From: Lineus longissimus
Lineage: Eukaryota > Nemertea > Pilidiophora > Heteronemertea > Lineidae
Reading direction: 5' to 3'
NCBI RefSeq assembly: GCF_910592395.1
Contig: NC_088309.1
Location: 1,304,501 to 1,368,500 of the forward strand
DNA: 64,000 nucleotides
The first letter of the stretch is position 1. The number at the start of each line of letters is the position of its first letter. The notes below the pieces were generated by a model. It saw only the letters and a program-made list of their open reading frames with translations. It made no database searches and was not told where the DNA came from. Shown here piece after piece: positions 50,801 through 60,699 of this stretch. A program made the translations under genes and the position numbers.

Positions 50801-51726
50801 TACCCAATGGGCCGAAAAATACAGGCCTTTAACCTTTCCGTCTAGGGCCTCGGTAGCGTCGAACTCCTCCTTTTTGCTGTTGACAAGTTTCGTCCCACAC
50901 ATGACCTCCGTGAAGTTCAGCGTGGCCCACGGATAGTCATCACCCTCCGGATCGCTCTTGACGATCGATCTCCCCTGCTTAGTAATCACCTCCCCGGACT
51001 CGCCATCTAAAAACACCAGCGTTGGAATGCCTCTCACTTTGTACTTCTGCGATAGCTTTTCCTAAAATTCGAGCGGCAGATAAAGAGATGTTCATATTCG
51101 ATGCATTGCCACAACGCATCGCAGAACTGGAGATGCCCGGTGTAAAAAAAGTGAAATTTGTTTGCTACGGTATCACCCTAAAGGGCCAGCCAGATTGGCT
51201 GGAGACACTCTTTATTCCTAAACTCCAATCTTCGATGCCAAGTGCCTGGCAATGCCTTGCAAGAAGACAGTTTGTACCCTATTTTAAACTATCTGGCGGC
51301 TACACGTTACCAACGGAACTTACGGGCTCGAACCTTCGGCCTTCCGTTCTTTAAATCGCCACCCGGGAGTCGTCTTCGAAACAGAAGAATGGTATAAACA
51401 TTTTACAGACAGATAAGAGTAATCCTTACCTTTCTACTGTCCCCGTGAGGAATGGCCAACCATGGCATCTCACTCCAATAGTCGTCAAAAGCTGGCCCAT
51501 CTTTATCCGAACTCAGGAACACTATTTCAAGCCGCTTGTCCTCCTGTAGCTTCAAATTCTCGTAAAACTTGACCAAAGTCGGGGTAAATATTCGGCACGG
51601 TCCGCACCAGTGGGCAGAGAAGTAAAGCCCGACCACTTTCCCTTTCCCAGCGAAGGATTCCACCGGGACGGGCTCTTCTCCCTTGCCCATGACGGACTCG
51701 CCCAATAGTTGTTGAAGAGCAGACAT
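47807..51726 (-). CDS. NXN: Nucleoredoxin, complete, 7 exons, 415 aa
   Basis: Exons in coding order: 51726-51430, 51061-50804, 50532-50328, 49604-49516, 49213-49114, 48728-48628, 48004-47807. All are GT-AG, phases match and the total is 1248 nt with stop. Domain 1 has the redox motif WCGPC (residues 40-44) and the cis-Pro segment VRGIPTLVFLD. Domain 2 has WCPPC (185-189) and GIPMLILLD. A C-terminal thioredoxin-like part follows (FFYGSAD near 343-349). Nucleoredoxin is a cytosolic/nuclear thioredoxin-family oxidoreductase that in vertebrates binds Dishevelled and restrains Wnt signalling; here the role is inferred. Length is close to human NXN (435 aa). The intron after residue 185 splits Trp from CPPC. 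Repeated FSAHW and SSDKD segments in both domains show internal duplication. A miniature LTR element sits in the intron 49605-50327. Confidence 0.92.
49874..50003 (-). repeat. TRIM 3' LTR (minus orientation)
   Basis: This copy is 130 bp. It lacks 8 bp (TAGTAGGA region) present in the other LTR. It holds a tRNA-like segment on the minus strand at about 49895-49965. Confidence 0.75.
50137..50274 (-). repeat. TRIM 5' LTR (minus orientation)
   Basis: This copy is 138 bp and precedes the tRNA-Lys-type primer binding site. It lies 53 bp inside the intron from the donor of the nucleoredoxin exon at 50328-50532. Confidence 0.75.
50159..50229 (-). other. tRNA-like Pol III module inside the LTR (also at 49895-49965)
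   Basis: The minus strand reads TAGCTCAGTCGGTAGAG (A box and D arm), an anticodon-like arm with loop CTTATAA (anticodon UAU, Ile-like), and GGTTCAATCCC (B box) with a fully paired T arm CCGGG/CCCGG. The acceptor ends do not pair, so it is not a functional tRNA gene. A T5 run about ten bases downstream could end Pol III transcription. Both LTRs carry it; the other copy has one change in the anticodon stem. Confidence 0.7.
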
Positions 51727-52136
51727 ATTGATAGCAGTTTCCTCGCTTCCCTCTAGATCCTCCTGTCAAATCTGACCCGTACGCTTCACGATATGTCTGA
51801 TTTCGTAACCAATCGATACTTGACTTATGAAGCTGTTCTGTTGGGAATACTTATATAACCTCAGCTAACTATCTACAGTATTTATTTACAGACATGATGG
51901 CTCGTCATTGGGCAATCGTGGAGGCGTTAATCGAACATGATTTGATTCTCGCCAAACAGTGTTGATGACGTCATGGTACTGGTCATATATTGTCATGTAT
52001 AAACAACAGGGTCATAATAACGTTCTATTAGCACATTAGAAACTGGACATTAACAACAAGACATGCACATAGCTCATGGTACTATGGTTAAGATGACGTA
52101 TCTTCGTATAGACAATGCATTCAATCATGTCCATTT

Positions 52137-52142
52137 TTTATT
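52137..52142 (-). promoter_or_regulatory. Poly(A) signal AATAAA for the MFSD4-like gene
   Basis: The minus strand has AATAAA about 550 bases after the stop at 52690 and before the nucleoredoxin start region. The two genes are tandem on the minus strand. Confidence 0.4.
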
Positions 52143-52402
52143 GGGTTTCAAAGTAATTCCAGTCATGTCATGTACATTTATGTACTGCTACACCATATGA
52201 AAACTTATGATAATACATTGTATACATATTGCTAGGAAATCTACTGATAAAGATCCTCCATTGTCCGTTGATGCTCCTGCTCACAACACGACTCCATCTC
52301 TACGATGTTGTTTTAGACAATCTTTTGCCTCAGATTTTACAACTTTCTAAGCAATATTGCTGCCTTTGAAAACAGTGGGAGGGGAGGCAACCTCCCGGTG
52401 TG

Positions 52403-52554
52403 GCGGGGATAGTAGTCCTAGGGCTGATAGTCCGTGTAACAATAGCCCGCATTGCTAAATGTTTTGGTTAGGGTTAGCGGTACAATAGATCATGCTGCTT
52501 AATTGGTCAAATACAATGCTACCGGACTATGACTCCAGGGGGACTATATCCGCT
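52403..52554. mobile_element. MITE-like element with about 34-bp inverted ends
   Basis: The left end contains GGATAGTAGTCC and ATAGTCCG; the right end is the imperfect reverse complement (CGGACTATGAC to GGACTATATCC). It is about 150 bp, non-coding, and lies in the 3' flank of the MFSD4-like gene. Confidence 0.5.
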
Positions 52555-52689
52555 GTCACACCGGTATCTCTAACAGTGACTAAATACTAACATAGTATCC
52601 TCACCAGGTTTAGCCGTCCGCACACATGATATTGATGATCTAAGGTGTTTCAGTCAAACTGGGCGTCAAGGGGAAGTGAGTTATCTGTA

Positions 52690-54827
52690 TCATGGATACT
52701 TATCCTCTATCTCTTCAGATGTTTCTTCGTCCTCCACATCCCCAAGCAGATTATCTTTTCTGTCATTCCGTATCATCTCCCTCGTCTGCAAAGTCACCAG
52801 ACTGACAAATATCACCAACAGGACAATGTTCATGGCTATTGTAAAATAGATGTAAACATGCGTCGACTTTACCATGAGAAAAGTTACCAAAGCTGCGCAT
52901 GATGAATATCCAACGACAGCCGCTGTAAAGAGAGTGAAGATGCGAACATCTGTCAGGATGAAGCATTCTTTCGCCCACTCCAAGCATGCTGGAAGAATAG
53001 GAGCAAGTCCTAGCGCCATTAGAGAACAACCTATCCACATGTAAGTTATGTCTGTGTTCGAATAAGGCAACACGGCGGATGACGAGTTACAGAACAAAAC
53101 GCTCATAAAGAGGATTTTCTGAGACTTGAAATGACGTCTCGCAAGTGAATATAATGCTCTACTCGCTATAAAGATGATCCAGAATACTATCGAAACATCT
53201 GATGCTGAATTCTCGTCTGTTTCAATTGGATTAAGCGTAACATACACCGGGAGTAAGTTACCAAAGAAGTTATGGCTACTGCTCGAAATTAAAATGAACA
53301 AGAAAATCAAAGTGATGTATATGTATACCGGCCGCTTCCGTTCTCGAAATATCTCGCGTGAGTATACGGCAGCGTCATCTTTTTCTTCGGTAGATGCGTT
53401 GATGTCAGAGGTCACAAGGTTCATGATGAAAAACATAGCGGCGGTGATCAGCATCAAGGCAGAAGCTATGCAGAAACTAATGTATATTGCATTTGGGCTT
53501 TTGGCTGTCGGTGGGACTTGCGTGGTTGCGTTGGGAATAGCATGGGCCAAGGAGCCGAATAAAGAAGAGAATTTGGTCAAGGGGGTAGGCTTTAAAGACA
53601 TAGACGTGTTTGCCAATGCTGTAGCATTTGAAGTCGGCGTCGAGTTGACGAGTGATGTCGGGTTTATAGTAGTCGAAATGGTTGTCACGTTTGAGTCTAG
53701 AAGCCTCAATCTGGGCAGGAAATCTTTTTCGCGTTGAGTAAATGGCCGTGCGATTGATGGTGCCAAAGCATATCCTACTGCCGTGACTGCTAAGAGCCCT
53801 TCCATTGCATTTTGACCGGCAACTCCCCATAGGTCTATGACCATTATAACTGCTCCTGGAATAGATTTACAAAAAAACCATTGGTATAAACTTATACGTT
53901 GTAACATCTGTGAGTAGCGCATTATAAGAATTCTTGGAGGCGGAAGTGTTTTATGTTGAAAAAAATTCTTAATATTGACAGTTCCAGAATCCCGAATTGC
54001 GATCGGTTTTGCAGGTATATTCTGAGAGAAAATCTAATGTGGCAAACGGGGGGCCAGTAACAGTTTGAATTAATGTTCCTCCACCACATTGCGTCGACAC
54101 AGTGTGGCCTATATTGCGGTGATGAGTCATTTTATTACTCATCAAAAAAGCACGTATCTTTTTTGAAGGGTAAGCTAATACACTTATTTACCGCCGATTA
54201 GTCGAAGTCAAGAGAAAGAGAGTATATGTACATAAGTATGTCGTCTTTAGTACCCATGATGACTTTCAAGAATGAGCCCTTACCTGTATGACTGAATCCT
54301 AAACAGAAACCTTGGAGGAGAAATGCAGTGGTAGTCAAAGGCAGCATGTGACTTAGCCCGCATCCGAGTGTGCATAAGGCACAAACGAAATACGATAATC
54401 CACACAGAACTCTGTTGCTGAACTTGAGATATAACCGACGAGATATCAGTGATCCGAAGAGGTAGCCGAAATTCTGAGCTAGGACTATGACAGAAGTGAC
54501 GTGCAGACTGATGGAATTCTGGGAAGCGAGACCGAACAGACATGGTCCTATTATGAATTGAGCAAGACCCTGAAAAGAATGTAGAAGCATCTCAATCAAA
54601 ACTACTTTAACAACCAGAGAAGGGAATGGTAGTTTTATGTAGAAATATACAGGCATGAAATTAGATCAGAGGTAATGTATGTTGCTGGGCTTAGAAGGAA
54701 GAAATGAGAAAGCAACGAATGTGCAAGTTGAGTTTTACTGTTCAGTCCAACATCTTACCGTTGTTAAGCCACCGAGATAGACGATAGCTGTCTCAATGTA
54801 CTTAAATCTAGGATCTGAGCGCCCCAT
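52690..54827 (-). CDS. MFSD4: NaGLT1/MFSD4-like major facilitator transporter, 3 exons, 506 aa
   Basis: Exons: 54827-54759 (23 codons, MGRSDPRFKY then IETAIVYLGGLTT), 54569-54284, and 53855-52690. Phases 0 and 1 match, total 1521 nt with stop. The N-terminal half has TM segments around GLAQFIIGPCLFGLASQ, VIVLAQNFGYLFGSLISRRL, GLSYFVCALCTLGCGLSH and a DLWG motif in VIMVIDLWG, the arrangement of MFSD4/NaGLT1 proteins. A large Ser/Thr/Asn-rich loop (about residues 170-240, several NxT/NxS sites) precedes six C-terminal TM segments and an acidic cytoplasmic tail ending EEIEDKYP. Family members move sugars or other small solutes; the substrate here is unknown. The length is close to human MFSD4A (about 514 aa). 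The first exon is tiny and easily missed. Confidence 0.82.
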
Positions 54828-56167
54828 CTCCACCAGTCTTTGCAACAACTTCTCGTCAAACTTTCATAGCCATCAGACTAGGACGACATGATATTCCCTT
54901 ACAACCAAAGTGCTACAACGATACCTTTCTAGTAATCTAAAAATCAATGAGAATTGTGTGCATACAGTATTGACCAATGACTACGTAGAGTACTACCAGC
55001 TGCTCCCATGGATAGCCATCAGTTATTGATATACGATTGATTGGTAATGTTACCTCATCTACAAGGAAGGAAAACAGAGGTCGCTTAAAAAGCTCTAAAA
55101 TTAATTAGACCCCTTCCGCTCCAAAATAGATGAAAATAATGCAATCCTAAATATACTTAGTCGAAGTAAATCACAAAAATAACTTGTTCAGCAGATAAAA
55201 ATCAATCGCCAGCCAGGTTATTAAAATAGTTGATACAGAAGAGAGGACGTTTGAAGTATTGTATATAAAACTGCATCAAAAATAGAAATGATGATCTGCA
55301 GGGCATCGTATAATAACTCGACGCTGACAGACATGTGCCAGTCAACATCTCACACGCTCATGGATGGCCAACTTAAAGATAACCTAAAGCAGGTCATACA
55401 TAGCACTTTGAGCTGGCGTCTCCGAATTCAAGTGAAATTCTCAAATATCTACATCGTCTCGATCCACCTTATCGACTTACGACACGCGGAGGAGAAACTC
55501 GTCTCGCAAGCTGCCGCCGGACCAGGTATCGCATTCTTATCGGGGAGAACTTCGCCATTGAGAACCACATAAAATGCACGTGTGAGTGGTAGTTGTACAA
55601 ATGTAAACCACCAAGTTTAAGTGAGCGTTTCTTTCGCGCGGTCCACGCGACAATTGAAAGGCGTGGAAATGTTTCGGTTAACAGTAGATCTCTGAAATAG
55701 CTCTCCATCATCCTTTGAAACGCGGTCGTATGTTAATCCTTCCCATATTATGCCGTGCGACTGAGGTGAAGGAATTATTTCATTCTTGCCTTTATTATGT
55801 AGACAGATGTGTTCCCCTCTACCTTTATGTGTTAAACTCTTGATATTGCCCCACATACGCTGGTGTCTAGTTAATTGGGCTGTGGGTCATTTGATCGCCC
55901 CATCATTCAGATGCAGATGCATGCCTATTTCACTTTGACCAGACATACCCCGTCACAGCTTTGACAAACGCAAGAAGATACATGAACTTCGTAGTAGTGA
56001 AGGAAATGCGGTTTATAGTCGTGTGCTAACTGCAAGAAACACCTAAGTGATGGTATTAAATTGATGCAGAGTCAAGTAGGTATAGTATTTGTATGATAGT
56101 TAAGAAGAAGGGAACGAATTGGTATGCCAATTGTTTATCATAACAGGGGTCGATACAAATCGAGAAA
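54828..56167. other. Divergent intergenic region, MFSD4-like / GPCR
   Basis: 1.3 kb between the start codons of two genes on opposite strands. I see no coding signal and no clear TATA box. Short open frames at 55288-55856 have no support. Confidence 0.5.
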
Positions 56168-57148
56168 ATGAATGATTCAGTCATAAGTTGGCGGACCTTT
56201 GGCGATGATGATCAGATGACTGACTTGCTAAAGCGCATCACATCTGTCCTGAGTCAGCAAGTCCCTCTCGGTCTGATGGTGGTGGGCGTTACTGGCAACA
56301 TTCTCTCCTTTGTCTTACTCTCGCAAACTCAGTACAGATCGTCTTCTACCTGCCTCTACATGAGGGCACTGGCAGTATCTGATTCATGTTATCTAATTTT
56401 TAAAATCGGAAGAACAGTGGCCATTATTTTATTTGATAGTTTGGTCCAATCGTTTATCTTCTGCTCAGGGATGTTTGCCGTTGTTCATACCTTCGCCTCG
56501 GTGTCATCGATCCTCCTCGCCGCGATGTCTCTTGATCGACTCATCGCGGTTGCTGTTCCTTTAAAAGCGAAGATTTTGTGCAGCATTCGTAGAGCCAGAA
56601 TCACCATCTTTGCATCTCTCGTTGTAAACATTCTGATATACACGACTGTGAACTTCTTTAGACAACGTCGAAGTTACACAAAGATTACTCAGTCATGTTT
56701 GTACGCACTCCCTGGCAATCTTGGTTCCTACTATGCCCATTTAAGACTCATTGCTGTGTATTACATTCCACTTGGAATAATGTTTGTAGCCAATGTTGGT
56801 ATCATTTGCGTGATATTGAGACGTCAAGGTAAAACGTCAAAACTCCATCAACAAGACGACTCTGGTAAGAAAAGCAAAGATGGTTACATCACGGTCATGT
56901 TGCTGACGGTATCAATAAGTTCGTTTGTATTTCTGTTCCCCAATAAAGCTATGAATATTTACTACAGCAGCGTGAGGGGGAAACTGGACCCTCGATCAAT
57001 TGTTCTAAGAGATATGATATCTTCAGTTACGACTCTTCTTCTCTATTGCAATTATGGCATGAACTTTTACGCGTACACGCTACCGATAGCGAAATTCCGC
57101 ACAGAATTACTTGGTCTGTTCTGCCTTGTCTGTACAAGAAGGAAATGA
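56168..57148 (+). CDS. Class A (rhodopsin-like) GPCR, single exon, 326 aa
   Basis: Seven hydrophobic segments are visible: TM1 with the GN motif (VTGNILSFVLL), TM2 with LAVSD, TM3 ending SLDRLIAVAVP (DRL in place of DRY), TM4 near ITIFASLVVNILIYTT, TM5 with the YYIPLGIMF proline, TM6 near VMLLTVSISSFVFLFP, and TM7 NYGMNFYAYTLPIAKF (N-x3-NFYxY in place of NPxxY). A Cys at the start of TM3 and one in ECL2 (TQSCLY) can form the usual disulphide. N-terminal NDS is a potential glycosylation site. The form is that of intronless invertebrate peptide/FMRFamide-type or orphan receptors; the ligand is unknown. A basic C-terminus with Cys (CLVCTRRK) could be palmitoylated. Confidence 0.85.
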   Translation: MNDSVISWRTFGDDDQMTDLLKRITSVLSQQVPLGLMVVGVTGNILSFVLLSQTQYRSSSTCLYMRALAVSDSCYLIFKIGRTVAIILFDSLVQSFIFCSGMFAVVHTFASVSSILLAAMSLDRLIAVAVPLKAKILCSIRRARITIFASLVVNILIYTTVNFFRQRRSYTKITQSCLYALPGNLGSYYAHLRLIAVYYIPLGIMFVANVGIICVILRRQGKTSKLHQQDDSGKKSKDGYITVMLLTVSISSFVFLFPNKAMNIYYSSVRGKLDPRSIVLRDMISSVTTLLLYCNYGMNFYAYTLPIAKFRTELLGLFCLVCTRRK

Positions 57149-57354
57149 AGTAAGCAATCTTGAAGACGCGCCATTATGTATACATTCGAGGCTTAAGTGA
57201 AAACTCCATTCATACATGCACATGTAGTCGACGTTTTTATGTGACGTTTTGTGTTTGGGACGAATGGCAGCTTTGATAGGCCCTCCATCAAAGTGGCAAC
57301 CACACAAGAAATTCTCAACGAATTCAACATCGTGGTAATCTGAAGCTTGTGTGA

Positions 57355-57360
57355 AATAAA
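57355..57360 (+). promoter_or_regulatory. Poly(A) signal AATAAA for the GPCR gene
   Basis: A perfect AATAAA lies about 210 bases after the GPCR stop codon on the same strand. Confidence 0.5.
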
Positions 57361-57442
57361 AATGTCGCTCTATTTCACACAAGGCTCATATCGCCAGAGC
57401 CTGGCTATTACAGGCGAAGAAAATCTCCACTCTAGCATGAAA

Positions 57443-57570
57443 ACCTCTGTGGTTCAACGGTTAGAATGACTTCAGGACTTTCGGTCTGGTGGTCACGGGT
57501 TCGACTCCCCGTGTATCATTCATGTACTAATAGCAGTAATAATGATAATAATGATAATAATAATTCTATT
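57443..57570 (+). mobile_element. tRNA-derived SINE-like element (Glu-like head)
   Basis: It has an A-box-like TGGTTCAACGGTTAGAA, an anticodon loop CTTTCGG (UUC, Glu-like) and a B box GGTTCGACTCC. The acceptor arms do not pair. After about 20 bases an AAT/GAT microsatellite begins (57538-57563). This suggests a degenerate SINE or tRNA pseudogene and not a working tRNA. Confidence 0.5.
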
Positions 57571-58003
57571 ATCTATATGATTTTTATCTTGAAACCCCCT
57601 GAACCCGAACTACATAAGCGTAAGAGAAGTACTAAACCCTGGAACAATTCTCCTTTACTCAATCCACGTGACACGTTGCAATCTATGGGTAGGCAATTAT
57701 TAAGATCGCCCTCGAGTAAAATAATGTAATTTAGTCTGTAGTCAAAGGGCGGCGCTACTCGTGTACAGACAGTCTGCCAAGACGTGCACGTGCACTGTTG
57801 ATGTTGACATTTAACCCCCCCCCCGATTGTTATTAATGTTAGTTATTTATTCATCACTGCAAGGAGGACTATAAAAGCTTCCTCGAGATTAGGCCTACTG
57901 TTAGTATTAGAATACATGCATAGGCCCAGAATGCTTTATTGAAAACATCCAAGTCTGTACACTCGTCCGGGGCCTTTATCACAGTCACGGCCGAATACAA
58001 TAG

Positions 58004-58040
58004 GGCTGGACACGTTTTCCAGCCTCCAGGGGGACATTTT
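58004..58040 (+). repeat. Fragment of the dispersed element seen at 1028-1168
   Basis: It matches the right end of that element including the preceding ATACAATAGGGC, then GGACAC and GGGGACATTTTCTTC. The left inverted end is not visible here. Confidence 0.5.
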
Positions 58041-58275
58041 CTTCCTACACCAGCGCATTTTCATCACATCACTTCATCTCAACACGCCCTACCCGAAACA
58101 CGTGGCGAACTCCGACTTAAAACTCCATCTTGGCCAAGGTTTTCGGACATCATCAAGAATAAAAACCCGGGGACGTTTAAAGGGAGTACGCCCCCACCCC
58201 GCAACCGATAGTGGTGCCACTTTGCGACTACTGAATTGACTACATAAAGTGTATCCTAATTATATCCAACCCAAT

Positions 58276-60220
58276 ATGGTGGACCGAGGCTGGATTATTG
58301 GATGGCTGTCGTTGTTAACCAGCATTTTGCTGGTGAACTCGGACGAAAGTCAAGTCACAGACAAAGTCATCGTTGGTGCTCGAATTGAGGTAATATGGGA
58401 GGCCTAACGAATTTTCTGTCAGTTTTGCGTTCTTGTGAAGTATCCGAGTTTATTGCCAATTTTCAACGGTTCTGCATACATTATCGTGATCTTTCCTATC
58501 GGGTATACTGTATACAGTTATACAGCACAGTAGCAAGTACACATTCATTACGCATACACAAACGCATGTAACAAAACATGATTTTGTAGGCCTATGCGTT
58601 TAAATTCACTGTATAGGCCTACCTCTCTGAGCCAAATTGGCCCGGGCAGATTTAAAGCAAACCTATTAGTAAGGTTTAAGTGTGGCAGTTGGGCCTAACG
58701 GTTACCGAGGACCTCTAGGTTATGCCCATGCCCACTGTGTCTCTGATAGTAGACACCTTTTACCCTTACCCAAATGGTAGAGACCCTGTTCTCCTTGATA
58801 ACATAAGGGAGACAACTGACCCAACCTCCCTTTTTAATCTCCCTTCCAGTTCCATCTTATTTTATGTTCTAAAATCATGTCTCCACTCTTTGACCTTGTG
58901 TTTCCAGAGTTGCAGTGGATGACGTTTGAACTCTCTTCCAGAAGTGAAGAGGTTCATTACAGAAGAGTTCTCGTATTAGTATCCTTTTCCAATAACTAGT
59001 CATGTAGGGCGAAGGAGGGCATTTTTACAACACACATTCAGAACGTAGGTTTTGTAATGAAGTCATCTCCTAGTCACGTGTTCTTCATATGAGTCGGCAG
59101 CTGTTACAGGCAGCTTCTGTGTACTGTAGGTGCCTTGTATTAAAACCTTCAGTGCTGCAGAAAAAAATCAATAATGCAAATACATCTTCATGCCTTCCAT
59201 AAATGATAATAAATAAAGACTCCAGGACATTTACAGTGTGAGATTTGTCTCAGTTGTATGCGGGACAATACAATGCCAGCAAGTACAGAGAGCCTTTGTT
59301 AGACATACGGGGAAATTGCACACAGAGCATTTTCAGATACGTCTATGAATGTAGCACCTTTGATGAAACAGACAAGATCATTTTACTTACTGATGTGCAT
59401 TTGCCCAAGACCCAAGAAACCCCTCTAGAGCTTCGAAATTCGAAAAAGGGATTGAAAGTTAAACGTTTTGATTAAAAAATCTCAGTCAGACTTCGAACAT
59501 CGTTGCATTGTAAATGCCCTTTACCTGACCTTGATATGACTACTTCCTTAACCCATATTCAGTGAGAATGCTGTATTCATCAACAAAGCTGGGGAACCTC
59601 CATTTCTTATTCTTTTAAACAAGTCTGGTCAGCAAGTGGAGGTGAGTGCTATCTCAATAAATCATAAGTGGATACTCTGTGCCAATAAGAACCACTGGGC
59701 AACACGCTCTTATCTGTATGACTCAGGAATTTGGCACTGGGTTTACATCTTCTAATGAAGGGGATCGGCCTGTGTTACAAAAACTGAATATCTAACAGTG
59801 TCAATTCTAAAGGAGCCTTAATCATACTTGTAAATCAGGAAGTGAAGCCAGGAAGACGATTTTAACCCTTTAGAATTAGTTACATGATTAGTGGACTCGC
59901 CTAACTTTAGTAAACTCATCATATTCCAGCAAATATCAGGGTTTAGGTTACAGGTAGCTAAATGTAAAAAGCCCTCGTTTACTCATGTCTTCTCCATATT
60001 GTTGCAGCGTCAAGCCTTGGCTGAAATGCAGGGAGAAGAAATCCATGCTCTGCTCCAATCCCATGGGCTTGTGCGACGTGACCTCGACAAGCGCCCCAAG
60101 CTGCCCGGCTGGGACAATATGTTCATGGATGAAGACGATTTCGTCGACCCTTCTGGAGGCGAACCTGAAGACTATGATGGCGATGAAATTCCAGAAGTAC
60201 CAGACCATGAGGAGTTATAA
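58276..60220 (+). CDS. SELENOM: Selenoprotein M, complete, 4 exons, 156 aa with in-frame UGA (Sec)
   Basis: Exons: 58276-58389, 58908-58972, 59563-59641, 60008-60220; phases 0, 2 and 0 match, total 471 nt including stop. Residues 1-22 form a signal peptide (GWIIGWLSLLTSILLV). Exon 1 ends KVIVGARIE. Exon 2 gives SCSGURLNSLPEVKRF, the SelM CxxU redox motif with Sec at residue 43, encoded by UGA at 58920-58922. Exon 3 gives FINKAGEPPFLILLNKSG and exon 4 EIHALLQSHGL, matching SelM's thioredoxin-like fold. The acidic C terminus ends HEEL, a KDEL-type ER retrieval signal. SelM is an ER-lumen thiol-disulphide oxidoreductase. The donor of exon 2 (GTATTAG) is weak, but the join (TC+T=Ser) aligns without gaps to the family. 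A gene finder reading UGA as stop would lose exon 2. Confidence 0.88.
58908..58972 (+). CDS. SELENOM: SELENOM Sec-containing exon 2
   Basis: A 65-nt exon after acceptor TTTCCAG. Codons AGT TGC AGT GGA TGA CGT read Ser-Cys-Ser-Gly-Sec-Arg, then LNSLPEVK, as in selenoprotein M orthologues. TGA lies at 58920-58922. The other two frames do not give a conserved product. Confidence 0.85.
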
Positions 60221-60616
60221 GCTTTAGACTTTTGAAATTAAATTGATCTACCATTGTGCATTTAAGGACAAACTCTGAAACGTATATTTTAACCATATGA
60301 GATTGTAATATCCTAAGAAGTGCCGTACGATGGTTGATCTGTGCGATAGATATTACATGTACCTTGATTTACATTATCAAGGATGGCATAGTTTTATAGC
60401 AAGAATTCCACCTCAAAACGTGCATTTCTTACAGAGTTGCAGTGCTGCATGTAGCATGTTACGATCTCATATGGTGTCAATAAACCTTTGCGTTGGTTAC
60501 ACCTCGATGACCAAACAGCAGAAATCCTTTTCAATGATAGATCAGTCTTCACGAGTATTTCCTATTTTCTACAATCCAACAGTGGACTGTGCCTTGACAG
60601 TATTCTTTCTTTTTCT
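60221..60616 (+). other. SELENOM: SELENOM 3' UTR, proximal part
   Basis: About 400 bases between the stop and the candidate SECIS. It includes an AATAAA at about 60480-60485 that would cut off the SECIS if used, so a more distal site is expected, and an 8-bp inverted repeat GTAATATC/GATATTAC (about 60306 and 60347). Confidence 0.5.
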
Positions 60617-60686
60617 CTGGACATGGCCGTATGACGGTGACATCCGAAATTTTAAGGGTGCTGCTTGATGTTTTGCCTGGGACCAG
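60617..60686 (+). promoter_or_regulatory. SELENOM: Candidate SECIS element in the SELENOM 3' UTR
   Basis: It contains ATGA at 60631-60634, then an 11-nt strand (CGGTGACATCC), an apical loop GAAATTTTAA with unpaired A's, a 10-nt partly complementary strand (GGGTGCTGCT) and TGAT at 60666-60669: the AUGA/UGAU quartet with AA loop at the expected distance. Below the quartet CTGG/CCAG and GGC/GCC can pair. The central helix has one mismatch and several G-U pairs, so folding should be tested. Confidence 0.6.
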
Positions 60687-60699
60687 TTTGAAAGAATGA

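Larger units (their letters stand above)
57149..58275. other. Intergenic region between GPCR and SELENOM
   Basis: It holds the GPCR poly(A) signal, a tRNA-derived SINE-like sequence, a C10 tract near 57817 and a dispersed-repeat fragment at 58004-58040. No further coding signal. Confidence 0.5.

Noticed and set aside
53174-53737. 187-codon plus-strand open frame
   Set aside because: It is antisense to the third exon of the MFSD4-like transporter, whose minus-strand frame has clear membrane segments and matched splice phases.
60296-60360. Inverted repeat GTAATATC/GATATTAC after ATGA as the SECIS
   Set aside because: The 3' side lacks the required NGAN at the base of the helix and the loop is too long; the candidate at 60617-60686 fits the consensus better.
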